A stretch of DNA of 64,000 nucleotides from Balneolaceae bacterium (lineage in GTDB: Bacteria; Bacteroidota; Rhodothermia; Balneolales; Balneolaceae). A program made the translations under genes and the position numbers. How positions within the stretch are numbered: position 1 is the stretch's first letter; each line of letters begins with the position of its first letter. Below the pieces are notes generated by a model that did not search any database, was not told the origin of the DNA, and worked only from the letters and a program-made list of their open reading frames with translations. Positions 7,855 through 16,151 of this stretch are shown piece by piece. The stretch covers positions 17,828 to 81,827 of the forward strand of contig REDA01000062.1 of assembly GCA_007693745.1 (NCBI GenBank). The letters run 5' to 3'.

Positions 7855-8613
7855 ATGGAACAAATAACGGAAACACCGCTTCGTCTATACAGCCGAGATC
7901 TCGTCAAGAGTTACCGGAAGCGCATTGTTGTCAATAATATATCCATCCACGTAAACCAGGGGGAGATTGTTGGACTACTTGGTCCCAATGGTGCAGGCAA
8001 AACCACAACCTTTTACATGTTTACCGGTATAATCCGCGCAAATTCCGGCAGTGTTTATCTGAATGAGAAGAATATTACCTATAAACCGATGTATCAGCGG
8101 GCCCGGATGGGAGTCGGATATTTATCCCAGGAACCCAGTATCTTCCGAAACCTGACCGTAAGGCAAAATCTTGAGTCTATACTTGAGTTCCTATCCGTTC
8201 CCAGGAAAGAAATCCGCCGGAGAACTGACCAGTTGATTGACGAGTTTGGCCTTGGTAAAGTGATAAACAACAAGGGCTACAGTCTTTCAGGCGGGGAAAG
8301 ACGGCGAACTGAGATCGCAAGGGCGCTTGTTACAGATCCGAAATTTATTTTGCTGGATGAACCCTTTGCCGGAGTTGATCCTATTGCAGTGGAAGATATT
8401 CAGCAGATTGTGGCCGACTTAAAAAACCGGAATATCGGAATTTTCATCACAGATCATAACGTACATGAAACCCTTGCAATCACAGACAGGGCCTATCTGA
8501 TGTTTGAAGGAAGAATACTAAAAGAGGGAACTGCTGAGGAGCTCGCAGAGGATGAAGAAGCAAAAAAACTATATCTTGGCAGTACGTTCAAATTAGACAG
8601 ATACACATCATAG
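7855..8613 (+). CDS. lptB: LPS export ABC transporter ATPase LptB
   Basis: The 252-residue ATPase has Walker A GPNGAGKTT (43-51), signature LSGGERRRTEIARAL (from residue 144), Walker B ILLDEPFAGVDP, and the LptB-typical IFITDHNVHETL switch region. LptB drives LptFG to extract lipopolysaccharide from the inner membrane for transport to the cell surface. The partners LptF, LptG, LptC and LptA are not in the window. Its presence supports a diderm, LPS-bearing organism. Confidence 0.94.
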   Translation: MEQITETPLRLYSRDLVKSYRKRIVVNNISIHVNQGEIVGLLGPNGAGKTTTFYMFTGIIRANSGSVYLNEKNITYKPMYQRARMGVGYLSQEPSIFRNLTVRQNLESILEFLSVPRKEIRRRTDQLIDEFGLGKVINNKGYSLSGGERRRTEIARALVTDPKFILLDEPFAGVDPIAVEDIQQIVADLKNRNIGIFITDHNVHETLAITDRAYLMFEGRILKEGTAEELAEDEEAKKLYLGSTFKLDRYTS

Positions 8614-8620
8614 TTTTGAA

Positions 8621-8941
8621 ATGAAGGAAATAACAGTTGAAGAGTTGAAAAGTAAGATTGAAAATGCAGAACCTTTCATTTTTTTGGATGTCAGGGAGCC
8701 TTTTGAAGCTCATATTTCCAAGCTGAATATTCCAACTGTATCTATTCCACTTGATGAACTCCCGTCCAGAGTGCATGAGCTCAATGATTCTGAAACGATT
8801 ATAGTGATGTGCAGAAGCGGCAACCGAAGTGGTACGGCATGTGAATTACTGGAAGAGAAAAGGTTTGAAAAAGTCTTTAATTTAAAAGGCGGGATCAATG
8901 ACTGGGCCAAAAAGATTGACCCATCTCTTCCACAGTACTGA
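8621..8941 (+). CDS. Single-domain rhodanese-like sulfurtransferase
   Basis: This is a 106-residue rhodanese domain with LDVREPFE at residues 22-29 and active-site Cys64 in MCRSGNRS. Single-domain rhodaneses pass sulfane sulfur between carriers; the specific partner is unknown. The gene starts 7 bp after lptB on the same strand. Its TGA directly abuts the TGA of rho on the other strand, leaving no intergenic base. Confidence 0.92.
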   Translation: MKEITVEELKSKIENAEPFIFLDVREPFEAHISKLNIPTVSIPLDELPSRVHELNDSETIIVMCRSGNRSGTACELLEEKRFEKVFNLKGGINDWAKKIDPSLPQY

Positions 8942-10159
8942 TCAGGTGGTGGCTGCGATCTGAGCAAAGAGTTCATCGTTGCTTGAGGTACGCCTGATAA
9001 CCTGCAACAGCATCTGGATCGACTCCTTCGGTGATTTTTTCAGAAGGAATCTTCGAACCATATTTCTCTCCTCGAGGGAGTCTGTGATAAATTTATCCTC
9101 ATTTCTGGTGCCGGATGCAGCAATATTGATTGCGGGGTAGATGCGGTCATTTGCAATTTCCCTGTCCAGAACAAGTTCCATGTTGCCTGTACCTTTAAAT
9201 TCTTCAAATATGAGATCATCCATCCTGGAGTTGGTTTCAATCAGGCAGGTAGCAATGATGGTTAGTGAACCACCTCCTTCAATTTTCCTTGCTGAGCCAA
9301 AAATTTTCTTTGGGATTTCCAGTGCACGGATATCAAGGCCACCTGACAGCGTTCTGCCGCTGTTCACCTGCGCTGCATTGTAGGCGCGTCCCAGCCGCGT
9401 CAGGGAGTCAATCAGAAGCACTGCATGCTCACCATATTCAGCTTTGCGTTTCACATAGCCAAGTGCCATTTCTGAAATACGAACATGACTCTCGGTTGGT
9501 TTATCATTCGACGATGCAAAGACTTCGGCACTCGTGGTTCTGATAAAATCGGTAACTTCCTCAGGTCGTTCATCCACCAGAAGAACGGCTGTATGGATAT
9601 TGGGGTGGTTCTCAGTCAGGCTTCTCGCAATTTTTTTAAGCAGTACGGTTTTCCCTGTTCGGGGAGGAGCTACAATCAGCGCCCGTTGTCCTCTGCCAAT
9701 CGGGGTGATCAGATCCATAACGCGAAGTTCAATATCTTCGGGATCGAAACCCAGTTTCACATACTCATTGGGCATGATGGGTGTCTGAAGTTCAAACCGA
9801 TTTATTTTCTGCCACTCCTGAGGTGATTTACCGTTAATTTTTTCAATACTGTGAACATGCCGGTTCCCACTCTGATCCTGTTCAAATTCACCCTCCATAA
9901 TCAGGCCGGATCGCAAATCATTCAGTTTCACCTCCTCCGGTTTTAAAAACGGATCTTTCGGATTATAACTGAATTCGAAATCGATACGGCGAATAAATCC
10001 ATAGCCCTTCTCATTGATTTCAAGAATGCCACTGTATCTGCCCCCGATGCGGGTCTGCTGATTGTGATGAAACTGCGGAACAAAAATATTCTTTTTATTC
10101 GCTTTAGCTTTAGGAGCTTTCTTTTGATGGCGTCCCTTATTTTTGCGTGAACGTGTCAT
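8942..10159 (-). CDS. rho: Transcription termination factor Rho
   Basis: The 405-residue protein has the RNA-binding OB fold (GYGFIRR near residues 52-58), Walker A APPRTGKT (164-171), the Q-loop region SGGLDIRAL, and the family-defining FKGTGNMELVLDR. Rho is the hexameric helicase that ends untranslated transcripts. The usual N-terminal helical Rho_N module is absent; instead about 35 residues rich in Lys and Arg (RSRKNKGRHQKK...) precede the OB fold. An AGGTG ribosome site lies just before the ATG. It converges with the rhodanese gene. Confidence 0.96.
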   Translation of the reverse strand: MTRSRKNKGRHQKKAPKAKANKKNIFVPQFHHNQQTRIGGRYSGILEINEKGYGFIRRIDFEFSYNPKDPFLKPEEVKLNDLRSGLIMEGEFEQDQSGNRHVHSIEKINGKSPQEWQKINRFELQTPIMPNEYVKLGFDPEDIELRVMDLITPIGRGQRALIVAPPRTGKTVLLKKIARSLTENHPNIHTAVLLVDERPEEVTDFIRTTSAEVFASSNDKPTESHVRISEMALGYVKRKAEYGEHAVLLIDSLTRLGRAYNAAQVNSGRTLSGGLDIRALEIPKKIFGSARKIEGGGSLTIIATCLIETNSRMDDLIFEEFKGTGNMELVLDREIANDRIYPAINIAASGTRNEDKFITDSLEERNMVRRFLLKKSPKESIQMLLQVIRRTSSNDELFAQIAATT

Positions 10160-10258
10160 GCACCTGTATTTATTAGATCGTATAGTTCAGAATAGCTGCT
10201 CTGTGATTGTGAATTATAGAAGAGCCTGCTATGCAGAGATGTGAAGAAAGAGATGAAA

Positions 10259-10283
10259 GGGTGCTCATACAAAGAGAGCACCC
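10259..10283 (-). terminator. Probable terminator of the glgB-to-TPR gene block
   Basis: GGGTGCTC and GAGCACCC form a perfect 8-bp stem with a 9-nt loop, followed on the minus strand by TTTCATCTCTTT. It lies about 40 bp past the TPR gene stop. The T-run is imperfect. Confidence 0.6.
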
Positions 10284-10325
10284 TTCTGATAAGATAAGGA
10301 AGGAATAAATAGATTAAAAAAAAGT

Positions 10326-11672
10326 TTACCGGACTCTGGTTGTTTCATTAATCCAGGCGTAGCATTCATTCAAATTTGAATCAATTCTGAACTCCTCCCC
10401 GGTTTCCCAGCCTCTGAAAAATTTATCTTCAGCAGTCGGCATCACCGGTCTGTATGAATTCGTTCTTCTGTTGGCTGCATTGGCTACAGAGGGATCGGCC
10501 GCTCTCGCTCTGTCCACATAGTCCAGAACCAGCCAGTACACTGTTCTGTCGTCTCTGTCAATAACTCTTCCCTGAGCACTTGTACATTGTGAAACTGCTT
10601 CTGCATAAATATCTGCAATTCTCAGGTATGGCTCCCCCCAGCTGCGATCGATCTGACTTGCCTGCCTTGCATATCGGCGTGCTGCCTGCAGATCTCCTTC
10701 ATTCTGATAGAGCTCAGCAATTTCAATGGTGATGTTCTTCCTCAACTCGTCATCCTGTGCAATCTCAAGCGCCTCACTCAGGTATCGGATTGCCTGCCGG
10801 TTTTGTCCGTCAGCTTTTGCGTAGTCGGCCAGCCTGCGGATATTGGAGAAACTTTTTTCATCCTCATACAGTCTTTCGGCAAACTCCAGAGCCTTTGCCC
10901 GGTTACCCATCGATTCGTACATCGACGCCAGTTCGGTGATGATAGTAATGTCACCGGGATTGTTCTCCAGCCGCTCTTCCAAAAAAGCCAGCCTCTCCTC
11001 AGGATCGGAGAAGAGTCCGTCACGTATCTGATCAATCGCATCTGCCAGAGAGGGCCCTGCAAGCGGCTCGGCTATATCAATCATAGCCAGCGCAGCATCC
11101 CTGTCATTGTTCGACACATAGTTATTGAGAAGGATCTGAATGTAGTAACCGTCACCAGCCTGCACAAGCCTCTCGGCGTCCAGTTCAAAAGCTCTCAGGT
11201 AGTCTTCATAAGCAAGATTGAGTCCGTTTCGAATACTGGATTGATTTTCCTGAAGAAAGCGCCCTCTGTTAAAATGCCATGAATACTCCTCAAAGCTCTC
11301 ATCTTCGGCAAATGTTATGAATGCGTCTTCGAAAATGATCAGGGCTGTATCCAGATATGCCGATTTCAGGGAGGGATCAGAGACCTTCTCCGCCATCTTG
11401 GCATAGATATCTATGAGTCGTTCATACTGCCTTTCCAGACTGAATCTTGGCACACCGGTGATATCTTTAGGTCTTTCGGCAAGCAACCATTTTCCGTACA
11501 TAAGTGCCATCTCATAATCTCCGGTTCGGTAATTCTCACCGAAAATTGAGAAGGCAGCAATTTCACTCATGTTGAATGGCCTTTCACTGTCGGTAAACGG
11601 CCATTCACTCTGCGCGTGTACTATAGGTATTGCCATGAAGAACACGAGTGGCAAGATGAGATACTTTTTCAT
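10326..11672 (-). CDS. Secreted TPR-repeat protein
   Basis: The ATG at 11672 gives 448 residues starting with a signal peptide (MKKYLILPLVFFMAIPIVHAQ). A longer frame reaching 11825 would overlap the barrel gene upstream. The mature protein is helical, with TPR-like repeats such as ALEFAERLYEDEKSFSNIRR, AIRYLSEALEIAQDDEL and ARRYARQASQIDRSWGEPY between residues about 240 and 370. It probably scaffolds protein contacts in the periplasm. It ends the block DUF4270 lipoprotein, barrel, TPR and is followed by a terminator. No specific function can be assigned. Confidence 0.8.
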   Translation of the reverse strand: MKKYLILPLVFFMAIPIVHAQSEWPFTDSERPFNMSEIAAFSIFGENYRTGDYEMALMYGKWLLAERPKDITGVPRFSLERQYERLIDIYAKMAEKVSDPSLKSAYLDTALIIFEDAFITFAEDESFEEYSWHFNRGRFLQENQSSIRNGLNLAYEDYLRAFELDAERLVQAGDGYYIQILLNNYVSNNDRDAALAMIDIAEPLAGPSLADAIDQIRDGLFSDPEERLAFLEERLENNPGDITIITELASMYESMGNRAKALEFAERLYEDEKSFSNIRRLADYAKADGQNRQAIRYLSEALEIAQDDELRKNITIEIAELYQNEGDLQAARRYARQASQIDRSWGEPYLRIADIYAEAVSQCTSAQGRVIDRDDRTVYWLVLDYVDRARAADPSVANAANRRTNSYRPVMPTAEDKFFRGWETGEEFRIDSNLNECYAWINETTRVR

Positions 11673-11724
11673 GGATCTGATGTTTGGTTCGGGAATTAAA
11701 AATAAAAAGAGATTTATGCTTTTG

Positions 11725-13041
11725 TTACTGGAAAAGTTGGCGTACAAACATATATTCAGCGAGGTTGAGTGAAAGCTTGAAACCCCATATATCTTCTTTA
11801 ACCAGACTGGATGAATCTGTTCCACGCATTCCGTAAAAAAAGCTGAGATCGATGGACGAAGCCGTTCTGAACGACATGATCCCTACACCAGCGTGAAGGG
11901 TTAGCGTCTCAATGTCAAGATTATTCATTTTCAGGTGACCGGTATCGTACGTAATTCCGGCACTATACTTGAAATTTGAAAAAAATCCTCCGGGTTGATT
12001 GGATCGGTATGGATGATACTGAAATCCAACACCTGTCCGAAGTCTGTCTTTAAAAAAATCCTGCTGGACATTATCAAACCCGTAGGTAGCTTCACCCCAG
12101 CGTTGCATCATGAGCTCTGCAACAATGTTTGTAAAGCGATTCAAATTATACGTAAGTCCCGTATTAATTTCCAATGGCATCTTTACCGATGCGTTTCTCA
12201 GCGGTGAGTTCTGGTTGAAATCAATAAGCTGTCTGTTTCCGTTTACTGACCTGAAGCCTGTAACCAATTCCTCAGCATCTATGGTAAGTGGCAGAGTCAC
12301 CGTTGCTCCCAGTGCAAGCTGATCGCTGCTTCGGAAAAGCGGTCCTGTAAAGGCATATAAACCAAACCTGTGCCCAAATCCATATCCCTGTGTTTTTCTG
12401 TCGAAAGGGGAGGCTCTGTACTGGGATTCTGAAAATTGAGGGAATACAGAGTTGCTGATCGAAAGAATATTTGCTGAGAATGCATAACCAACGGAAATAT
12501 TGTTGGTCAGGGATAACCCTGCCCCGGCTTCAATCCGGTTCACCCCGCCTGAACCTGACTCTTCAAAATCGTACCGGATAAGGTTGGAAGTTCCCGCTAT
12601 CGGCTCGAAGAGGCCTCCGCTTCGGAATCGGTAATCACTGCGTATAATGGGCGTCACTGAAACTGAAACACCGAGGCGGTCCCTGAGTACAGGAAAGGTG
12701 ATCTGAAACTGCTCGACACCGAATCGGGTGTTTTGTGACGTTCCCCTGCTGTCAGCTGCATTGAAATGGTTTAAGCCGGTAACGAGAGAACCCTGGGTAA
12801 AAGCAAGAAGACCCCATTGAGCAGGATTTGCAATATTGGTTGAAAAGCCGCTGTAGTTTGAAACACCGCTCAGGCCCATCCCCATCGAATAGGGAGAAAA
12901 GATATCTGTCGGCATGCCGAAGCCCACTCCCGAATAGAAAGATCCTGTATTTGCAATACGTTCAGCCTGAGCGAGGGCCGTCGACACAGGCACTATCTGA
13001 AGAAGAATTACAGAAAAAAGAATTGGAAAGAGTCGTTTCAT
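11725..13041 (-). CDS. Predicted outer-membrane beta-barrel protein
   Basis: The 438-residue protein has a signal peptide (MKRLFPILFSVILLQ...TALAQ) followed by PYSMGMGLSGVSNYSGFSTN and a NPA motif. This resembles the N-terminus of FCB barrel proteins that carry a conserved MGGTG...NPA pattern. The rest alternates short polar turns with amphipathic strands, as in RTGVGFQYHPY and LTLHAGVGIMSF. It probably sits in the outer membrane. Its ATG abuts the stop codon of the DUF4270 gene with no gap, which implies coupling. The cargo or role is not evident. Confidence 0.8.
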   Translation of the reverse strand: MKRLFPILFSVILLQIVPVSTALAQAERIANTGSFYSGVGFGMPTDIFSPYSMGMGLSGVSNYSGFSTNIANPAQWGLLAFTQGSLVTGLNHFNAADSRGTSQNTRFGVEQFQITFPVLRDRLGVSVSVTPIIRSDYRFRSGGLFEPIAGTSNLIRYDFEESGSGGVNRIEAGAGLSLTNNISVGYAFSANILSISNSVFPQFSESQYRASPFDRKTQGYGFGHRFGLYAFTGPLFRSSDQLALGATVTLPLTIDAEELVTGFRSVNGNRQLIDFNQNSPLRNASVKMPLEINTGLTYNLNRFTNIVAELMMQRWGEATYGFDNVQQDFFKDRLRTGVGFQYHPYRSNQPGGFFSNFKYSAGITYDTGHLKMNNLDIETLTLHAGVGIMSFRTASSIDLSFFYGMRGTDSSSLVKEDIWGFKLSLNLAEYMFVRQLFQ

Positions 13042-14382
13042 CTAATTTAAAAAGGTAAGTACAATTCTGGGTTTCAGGCTCTCATCCGCAGTGGAGTCGT
13101 AAAACTGATCGGAGTAGATGATTCCATTGACAATCTGGGTAGTGATATAGAGCTTTCTGCCCGGTACATCTCCAAATACTTCGTCCAGTACATATTGGGT
13201 AATATCGATACTGAACTGATCATTCCCTTCGTCATTAATTCGGAAGAATGCCGGATCCCTTGTAAAAATCTCCGCCATCAGATCGGAAGGCAGGTCTCTG
13301 AAAAGATGGACTCTCAGAAGATCTGATTCGGGCCGGCTGATTTGAGGATACATATTCTCCGACTCTCTGTTTTTTGTCAGCAGCAGCTGCGCATTGGTAA
13401 TATTTTTGGATGAAAGGCGCTCCACCGGAAGCTGAAGATCCAGTTCCAGAACCCTTTCTGTGTTATGCATCACAATGGCTTCCGGTTGTTCAGGCTCGCC
13501 GGACCGGTTCACAACGGATCCCCAGTCCCGGAGTCCGATCAGGCGGATTCCGTCATCCACCTCCTCCTCTTCGCCATTCTCATCGTCCTCACCGTTTTCA
13601 TCTCCGTTTTCTCCATCATCTTCCCCGTCGCCTTCCTCACCTTCCCCATTTTCCTCTTCGAGAGGTGGCCTGTTAATCAGAAAACTGGTTAAAACAGTCT
13701 GCTCATCAACCTGCGTTCTACCGGTTTTCAGAAAACGGATTTTCTGATTTTGTCCGGACGGAACAATTGCGATACCGGGGAAATTGTCTCTGTATTCCGT
13801 ATCCCGGATTGATTCATCCTCCGTGCTGTTATAAAACTCAGCAAACCTCATCTTCCAGTCATGATCCATCTCGACCAGTACCGTATCCTCATCTGCAAGG
13901 GTAAATTCACCAATTTTGACCGACCGGTCCAGATCAGGTACCGGCTGATTGTACCGAAGCTGATTACCCCGCCAGGTTTCGGCAAGTTCATAGATCTCGA
14001 AACTGGACAGGCTGTTTGCATCACCATAGGCATCAGGTTCAAAAATCAGTCTCAGATAGAGAGTGTCTGCAGCACTGATTATTTCAATCTGATCTCTGAA
14101 GATAGCCGGTTTTATCAGTCCGGTAGCTTCCACTGTTCCGTAAACCGGGTCTTCAAGGTGGCCGATCGCCGTGAAGATAAGGCGCCCTGAAAAGGTGTTC
14201 TCCTCAATCACTCGCTTTTCGGTCACATTGAGAATTTCCGAACCCATAAATTCGCCTTTATCGATCAGGTCATTTCCCACGGTTCCGGAGGACTCGCAAC
14301 CGGTAGATGACAGGCTCGTAATCAGAAGAAGAAAGGCAACCAACAGATATTGGCTGCCTTTTTGAATGCTGCTAACTCCCAT
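13042..14382 (-). CDS. DUF4270-like lipoprotein with acidic linker
   Basis: Starting at 14382 the protein has 446 residues, with a lipobox SLSSTGC placing the lipidated Cys at residue 29. After the signal comes GNDLIDKGEF, the pattern seen at the start of DUF4270 proteins. A very acidic Gly/Glu/Asp/Asn tract (roughly residues 244-280, encoded near 13545-13660) separates two beta-rich halves; a C-terminal segment ends in PRIVLTFLN. DUF4270 lipoproteins are typical of Bacteroidota, with unknown function, and from memory they often neighbour a GT5 glycogen synthase-like gene, as here. An alternative ATG at 14427 overlaps that gene. Confidence 0.75.
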   Translation of the reverse strand: MGVSSIQKGSQYLLVAFLLLITSLSSTGCESSGTVGNDLIDKGEFMGSEILNVTEKRVIEENTFSGRLIFTAIGHLEDPVYGTVEATGLIKPAIFRDQIEIISAADTLYLRLIFEPDAYGDANSLSSFEIYELAETWRGNQLRYNQPVPDLDRSVKIGEFTLADEDTVLVEMDHDWKMRFAEFYNSTEDESIRDTEYRDNFPGIAIVPSGQNQKIRFLKTGRTQVDEQTVLTSFLINRPPLEEENGEGEEGDGEDDGENGDENGEDDENGEEEEVDDGIRLIGLRDWGSVVNRSGEPEQPEAIVMHNTERVLELDLQLPVERLSSKNITNAQLLLTKNRESENMYPQISRPESDLLRVHLFRDLPSDLMAEIFTRDPAFFRINDEGNDQFSIDITQYVLDEVFGDVPGRKLYITTQIVNGIIYSDQFYDSTADESLKPRIVLTFLN

Positions 14383-14416
14383 GGGTATATTGATTCTGTA
14401 GGGGTGTTCAGGGATT

Positions 14417-15223
14417 TTATTTATCATCTCCTGCAATGGTTCTGTAGTAATCTGCAAATTTTTTGGATACATCTTCGGGTGACCCCTGTATTTTTACAGG
14501 GTGGATTGAAAGTTCTTCGAAAAGCGTATTAAACTGATCAGACAAATGATTTCCGGTTACCACGTGATCGCTGTATTTCAGGCCGGTTTTGAGCATATCC
14601 AGTTTTCCATTTTCCATCAGACTCTGTAAATCCACCTCTTCCGGCAGACCCAGCAGTTCCAGGATGCGTTCATTTTCAAACATCCCCTTGTTTTCGGGGT
14701 GATGCAGATTATAAACAATCTGCGTGTTTTTGAAAATTGCTTCATCCTTGTATTTGGTTTTGACAAGAAGCGGAATCAAACCTGCCGGCCAGTCATGGCA
14801 ATGAATGATATCCGGCTCCCATCCAAGGCTGATAACTGTCTCAAGCACCCCTTTATTGTAGAAAGCCAGGCGCTCGTCGTTATCGGGGTAAAATTTCTCT
14901 GTTTTGGGATTATCAAACATCCCTTTTCTCTTGTAGTATTTGTCATTGTCCAGAAAATAAACCTGCAGCTTTGCATTGGGAATGCTTGCAACCTTGATTT
15001 TCATGCTCTCGATCTCACCCCCTACATCCACTTTTATTCCGGACAGCCTGATTACTTCATGAAGGCGGTTTCTTCTGTCGTTGATGGTTCCGTATTTCGG
15101 AAGAAGAATGCGGATTTCAAATCCCTGATCCTGCAGGGAAGCTGGCAGAAAACGTAACAGGTCGGCGGTGTGAGACATTCTTGCAAAAGGAGCAATCTCT
15201 GCTGCGGCGTAAAGTATTTTCAT
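14417..15223 (-). CDS. Glycogen/starch synthase-like protein, GT5 N-terminal domain only
   Basis: The 268-residue protein matches only the N-terminal half of GlgA: MKILYAAAEIAPFA at the start, HCHDWPAGLIPLL near 140-152, and a VVTGNHLSDQF segment. The C-terminal GT-B half, which carries the nucleotide-sugar site, is missing, against about 480 residues in full GlgA. The ADP-glucose-binding KTGGL motif is replaced by RMSHT at residues 15-19. Such short homologues occur in Bacteroidota next to DUF4270 genes. Catalysis as a glycogen synthase is doubtful; a binding or regulatory role is possible. No frameshift remnant of a second half is visible downstream. Confidence 0.8.
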   Translation of the reverse strand: MKILYAAAEIAPFARMSHTADLLRFLPASLQDQGFEIRILLPKYGTINDRRNRLHEVIRLSGIKVDVGGEIESMKIKVASIPNAKLQVYFLDNDKYYKRKGMFDNPKTEKFYPDNDERLAFYNKGVLETVISLGWEPDIIHCHDWPAGLIPLLVKTKYKDEAIFKNTQIVYNLHHPENKGMFENERILELLGLPEEVDLQSLMENGKLDMLKTGLKYSDHVVTGNHLSDQFNTLFEELSIHPVKIQGSPEDVSKKFADYYRTIAGDDK

Positions 15224-15268
15224 GATTACGTTTTCTTACTGGAGATGAATATTAGTTCTGTTGAATTG

Positions 15269-16069
15269 TTACTGTTTTTTTGGAATCATACTGTTGATTT
15301 CCGTTTCATCAATGGTGTAAAAATCAAAGAGTGTATCACTTCGCAGTCCCAGACGGAGTGTTTCAACCGGCAACACTTCGGCGGGTTCAATATTTCCGAG
15401 ATTTACATTACTGCCAAATTTCCGGATGAACCAGACCTGCTGCTCTTTCTTCGGAGCTTCAAAAATAAGGTTTTCAACGGGAATCTGATCAGCGATTTCA
15501 TCGATCAGGCCTGAGCGGATCTCACCATTTGGACGAAATACTCCGACTGTCCCGGATTCTCTCGCCTCACAAATCACTTTCCATGCCCCTGCTTCAAGTT
15601 CATTATTGATAATCTGCACCCATTTGTAGGGTGGCATAATCTCATTCGGATCCTTGCTTCCAACTTCAGACAATACAGTAAAATCACGGCTTAAATCCCG
15701 AATAATCTCATTTTTCCTCTGATCTGACAGCCAGATACTCCCGTTTGACACTTCCAGATATCGGATATTATAGTCCTGAAGAATTTTTATGTACTCATTC
15801 AGCTGATTTCGCAGCACAAATGCTTCAAACAGTGTGCCCCCAAAATAGACAGGAATCTGGTTCTCTTTGTAAATCGCCAGTTTCTCCCTGAGTTGAGTTG
15901 AGACATAAGAGATCCCCCAACCAAGCTTTACAATGTCTGAGTAGGCCGAAGCAACCTCACAAAAATCTTCAACTGCACGCAAACTCAGGCCCTTATCAAG
16001 TACCAGTGTGATCCCGTTTCTTCTCGGCTTTTCAGTGCGCTGAGGCAGATGATCAAGTTGATATGCCAT
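15269..16069 (-). CDS. Phosphosulfolactate synthase (ComA) family protein
   Basis: The 266-residue TIM-barrel protein carries the ComA family segments DIVKLGWGISYV, VYFGGTLFEAF, YLEVSNGSIWL, VLSEVGSKDP, and the C-terminal GSNVNLGNIEPAEVLPVETL. ComA adds sulfite to phosphoenolpyruvate to give (2R)-phospho-3-sulfolactate, known from coenzyme M synthesis and sulfolactate formation. No ComB or ComC is present here. It lies between malQ and the GT5-like gene on the same strand, an unexpected setting. In FCB bacteria a link to sulfonate compounds is conceivable but only a guess. Confidence 0.85.
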   Translation of the reverse strand: MAYQLDHLPQRTEKPRRNGITLVLDKGLSLRAVEDFCEVASAYSDIVKLGWGISYVSTQLREKLAIYKENQIPVYFGGTLFEAFVLRNQLNEYIKILQDYNIRYLEVSNGSIWLSDQRKNEIIRDLSRDFTVLSEVGSKDPNEIMPPYKWVQIINNELEAGAWKVICEARESGTVGVFRPNGEIRSGLIDEIADQIPVENLIFEAPKKEQQVWFIRKFGSNVNLGNIEPAEVLPVETLRLGLRSDTLFDFYTIDETEINSMIPKKQ

Positions 16070-16151
16070 TTGGTAAATTATATGTTCATAAACTGCTAAA
16101 GATACAAAATGAGTGTTTTATTAGAAAGCTACATTCATGTCTGTGAAAACC

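Noticed and set aside
13410..13747. Overlapping + frames rich in Pro, Ser, His and Phe opposite the acidic linker
   Set aside because: They arise from the low-complexity Glu/Asp-coding tract of the DUF4270 gene read on the other strand.
14417..15223. Truncation of glgA by frameshift
   Set aside because: The sequence after the stop enters the DUF4270 gene directly, with no remnant of a GT-B C-terminal half in any frame. Short homologues of this kind are known, so it is a natural single-domain form.
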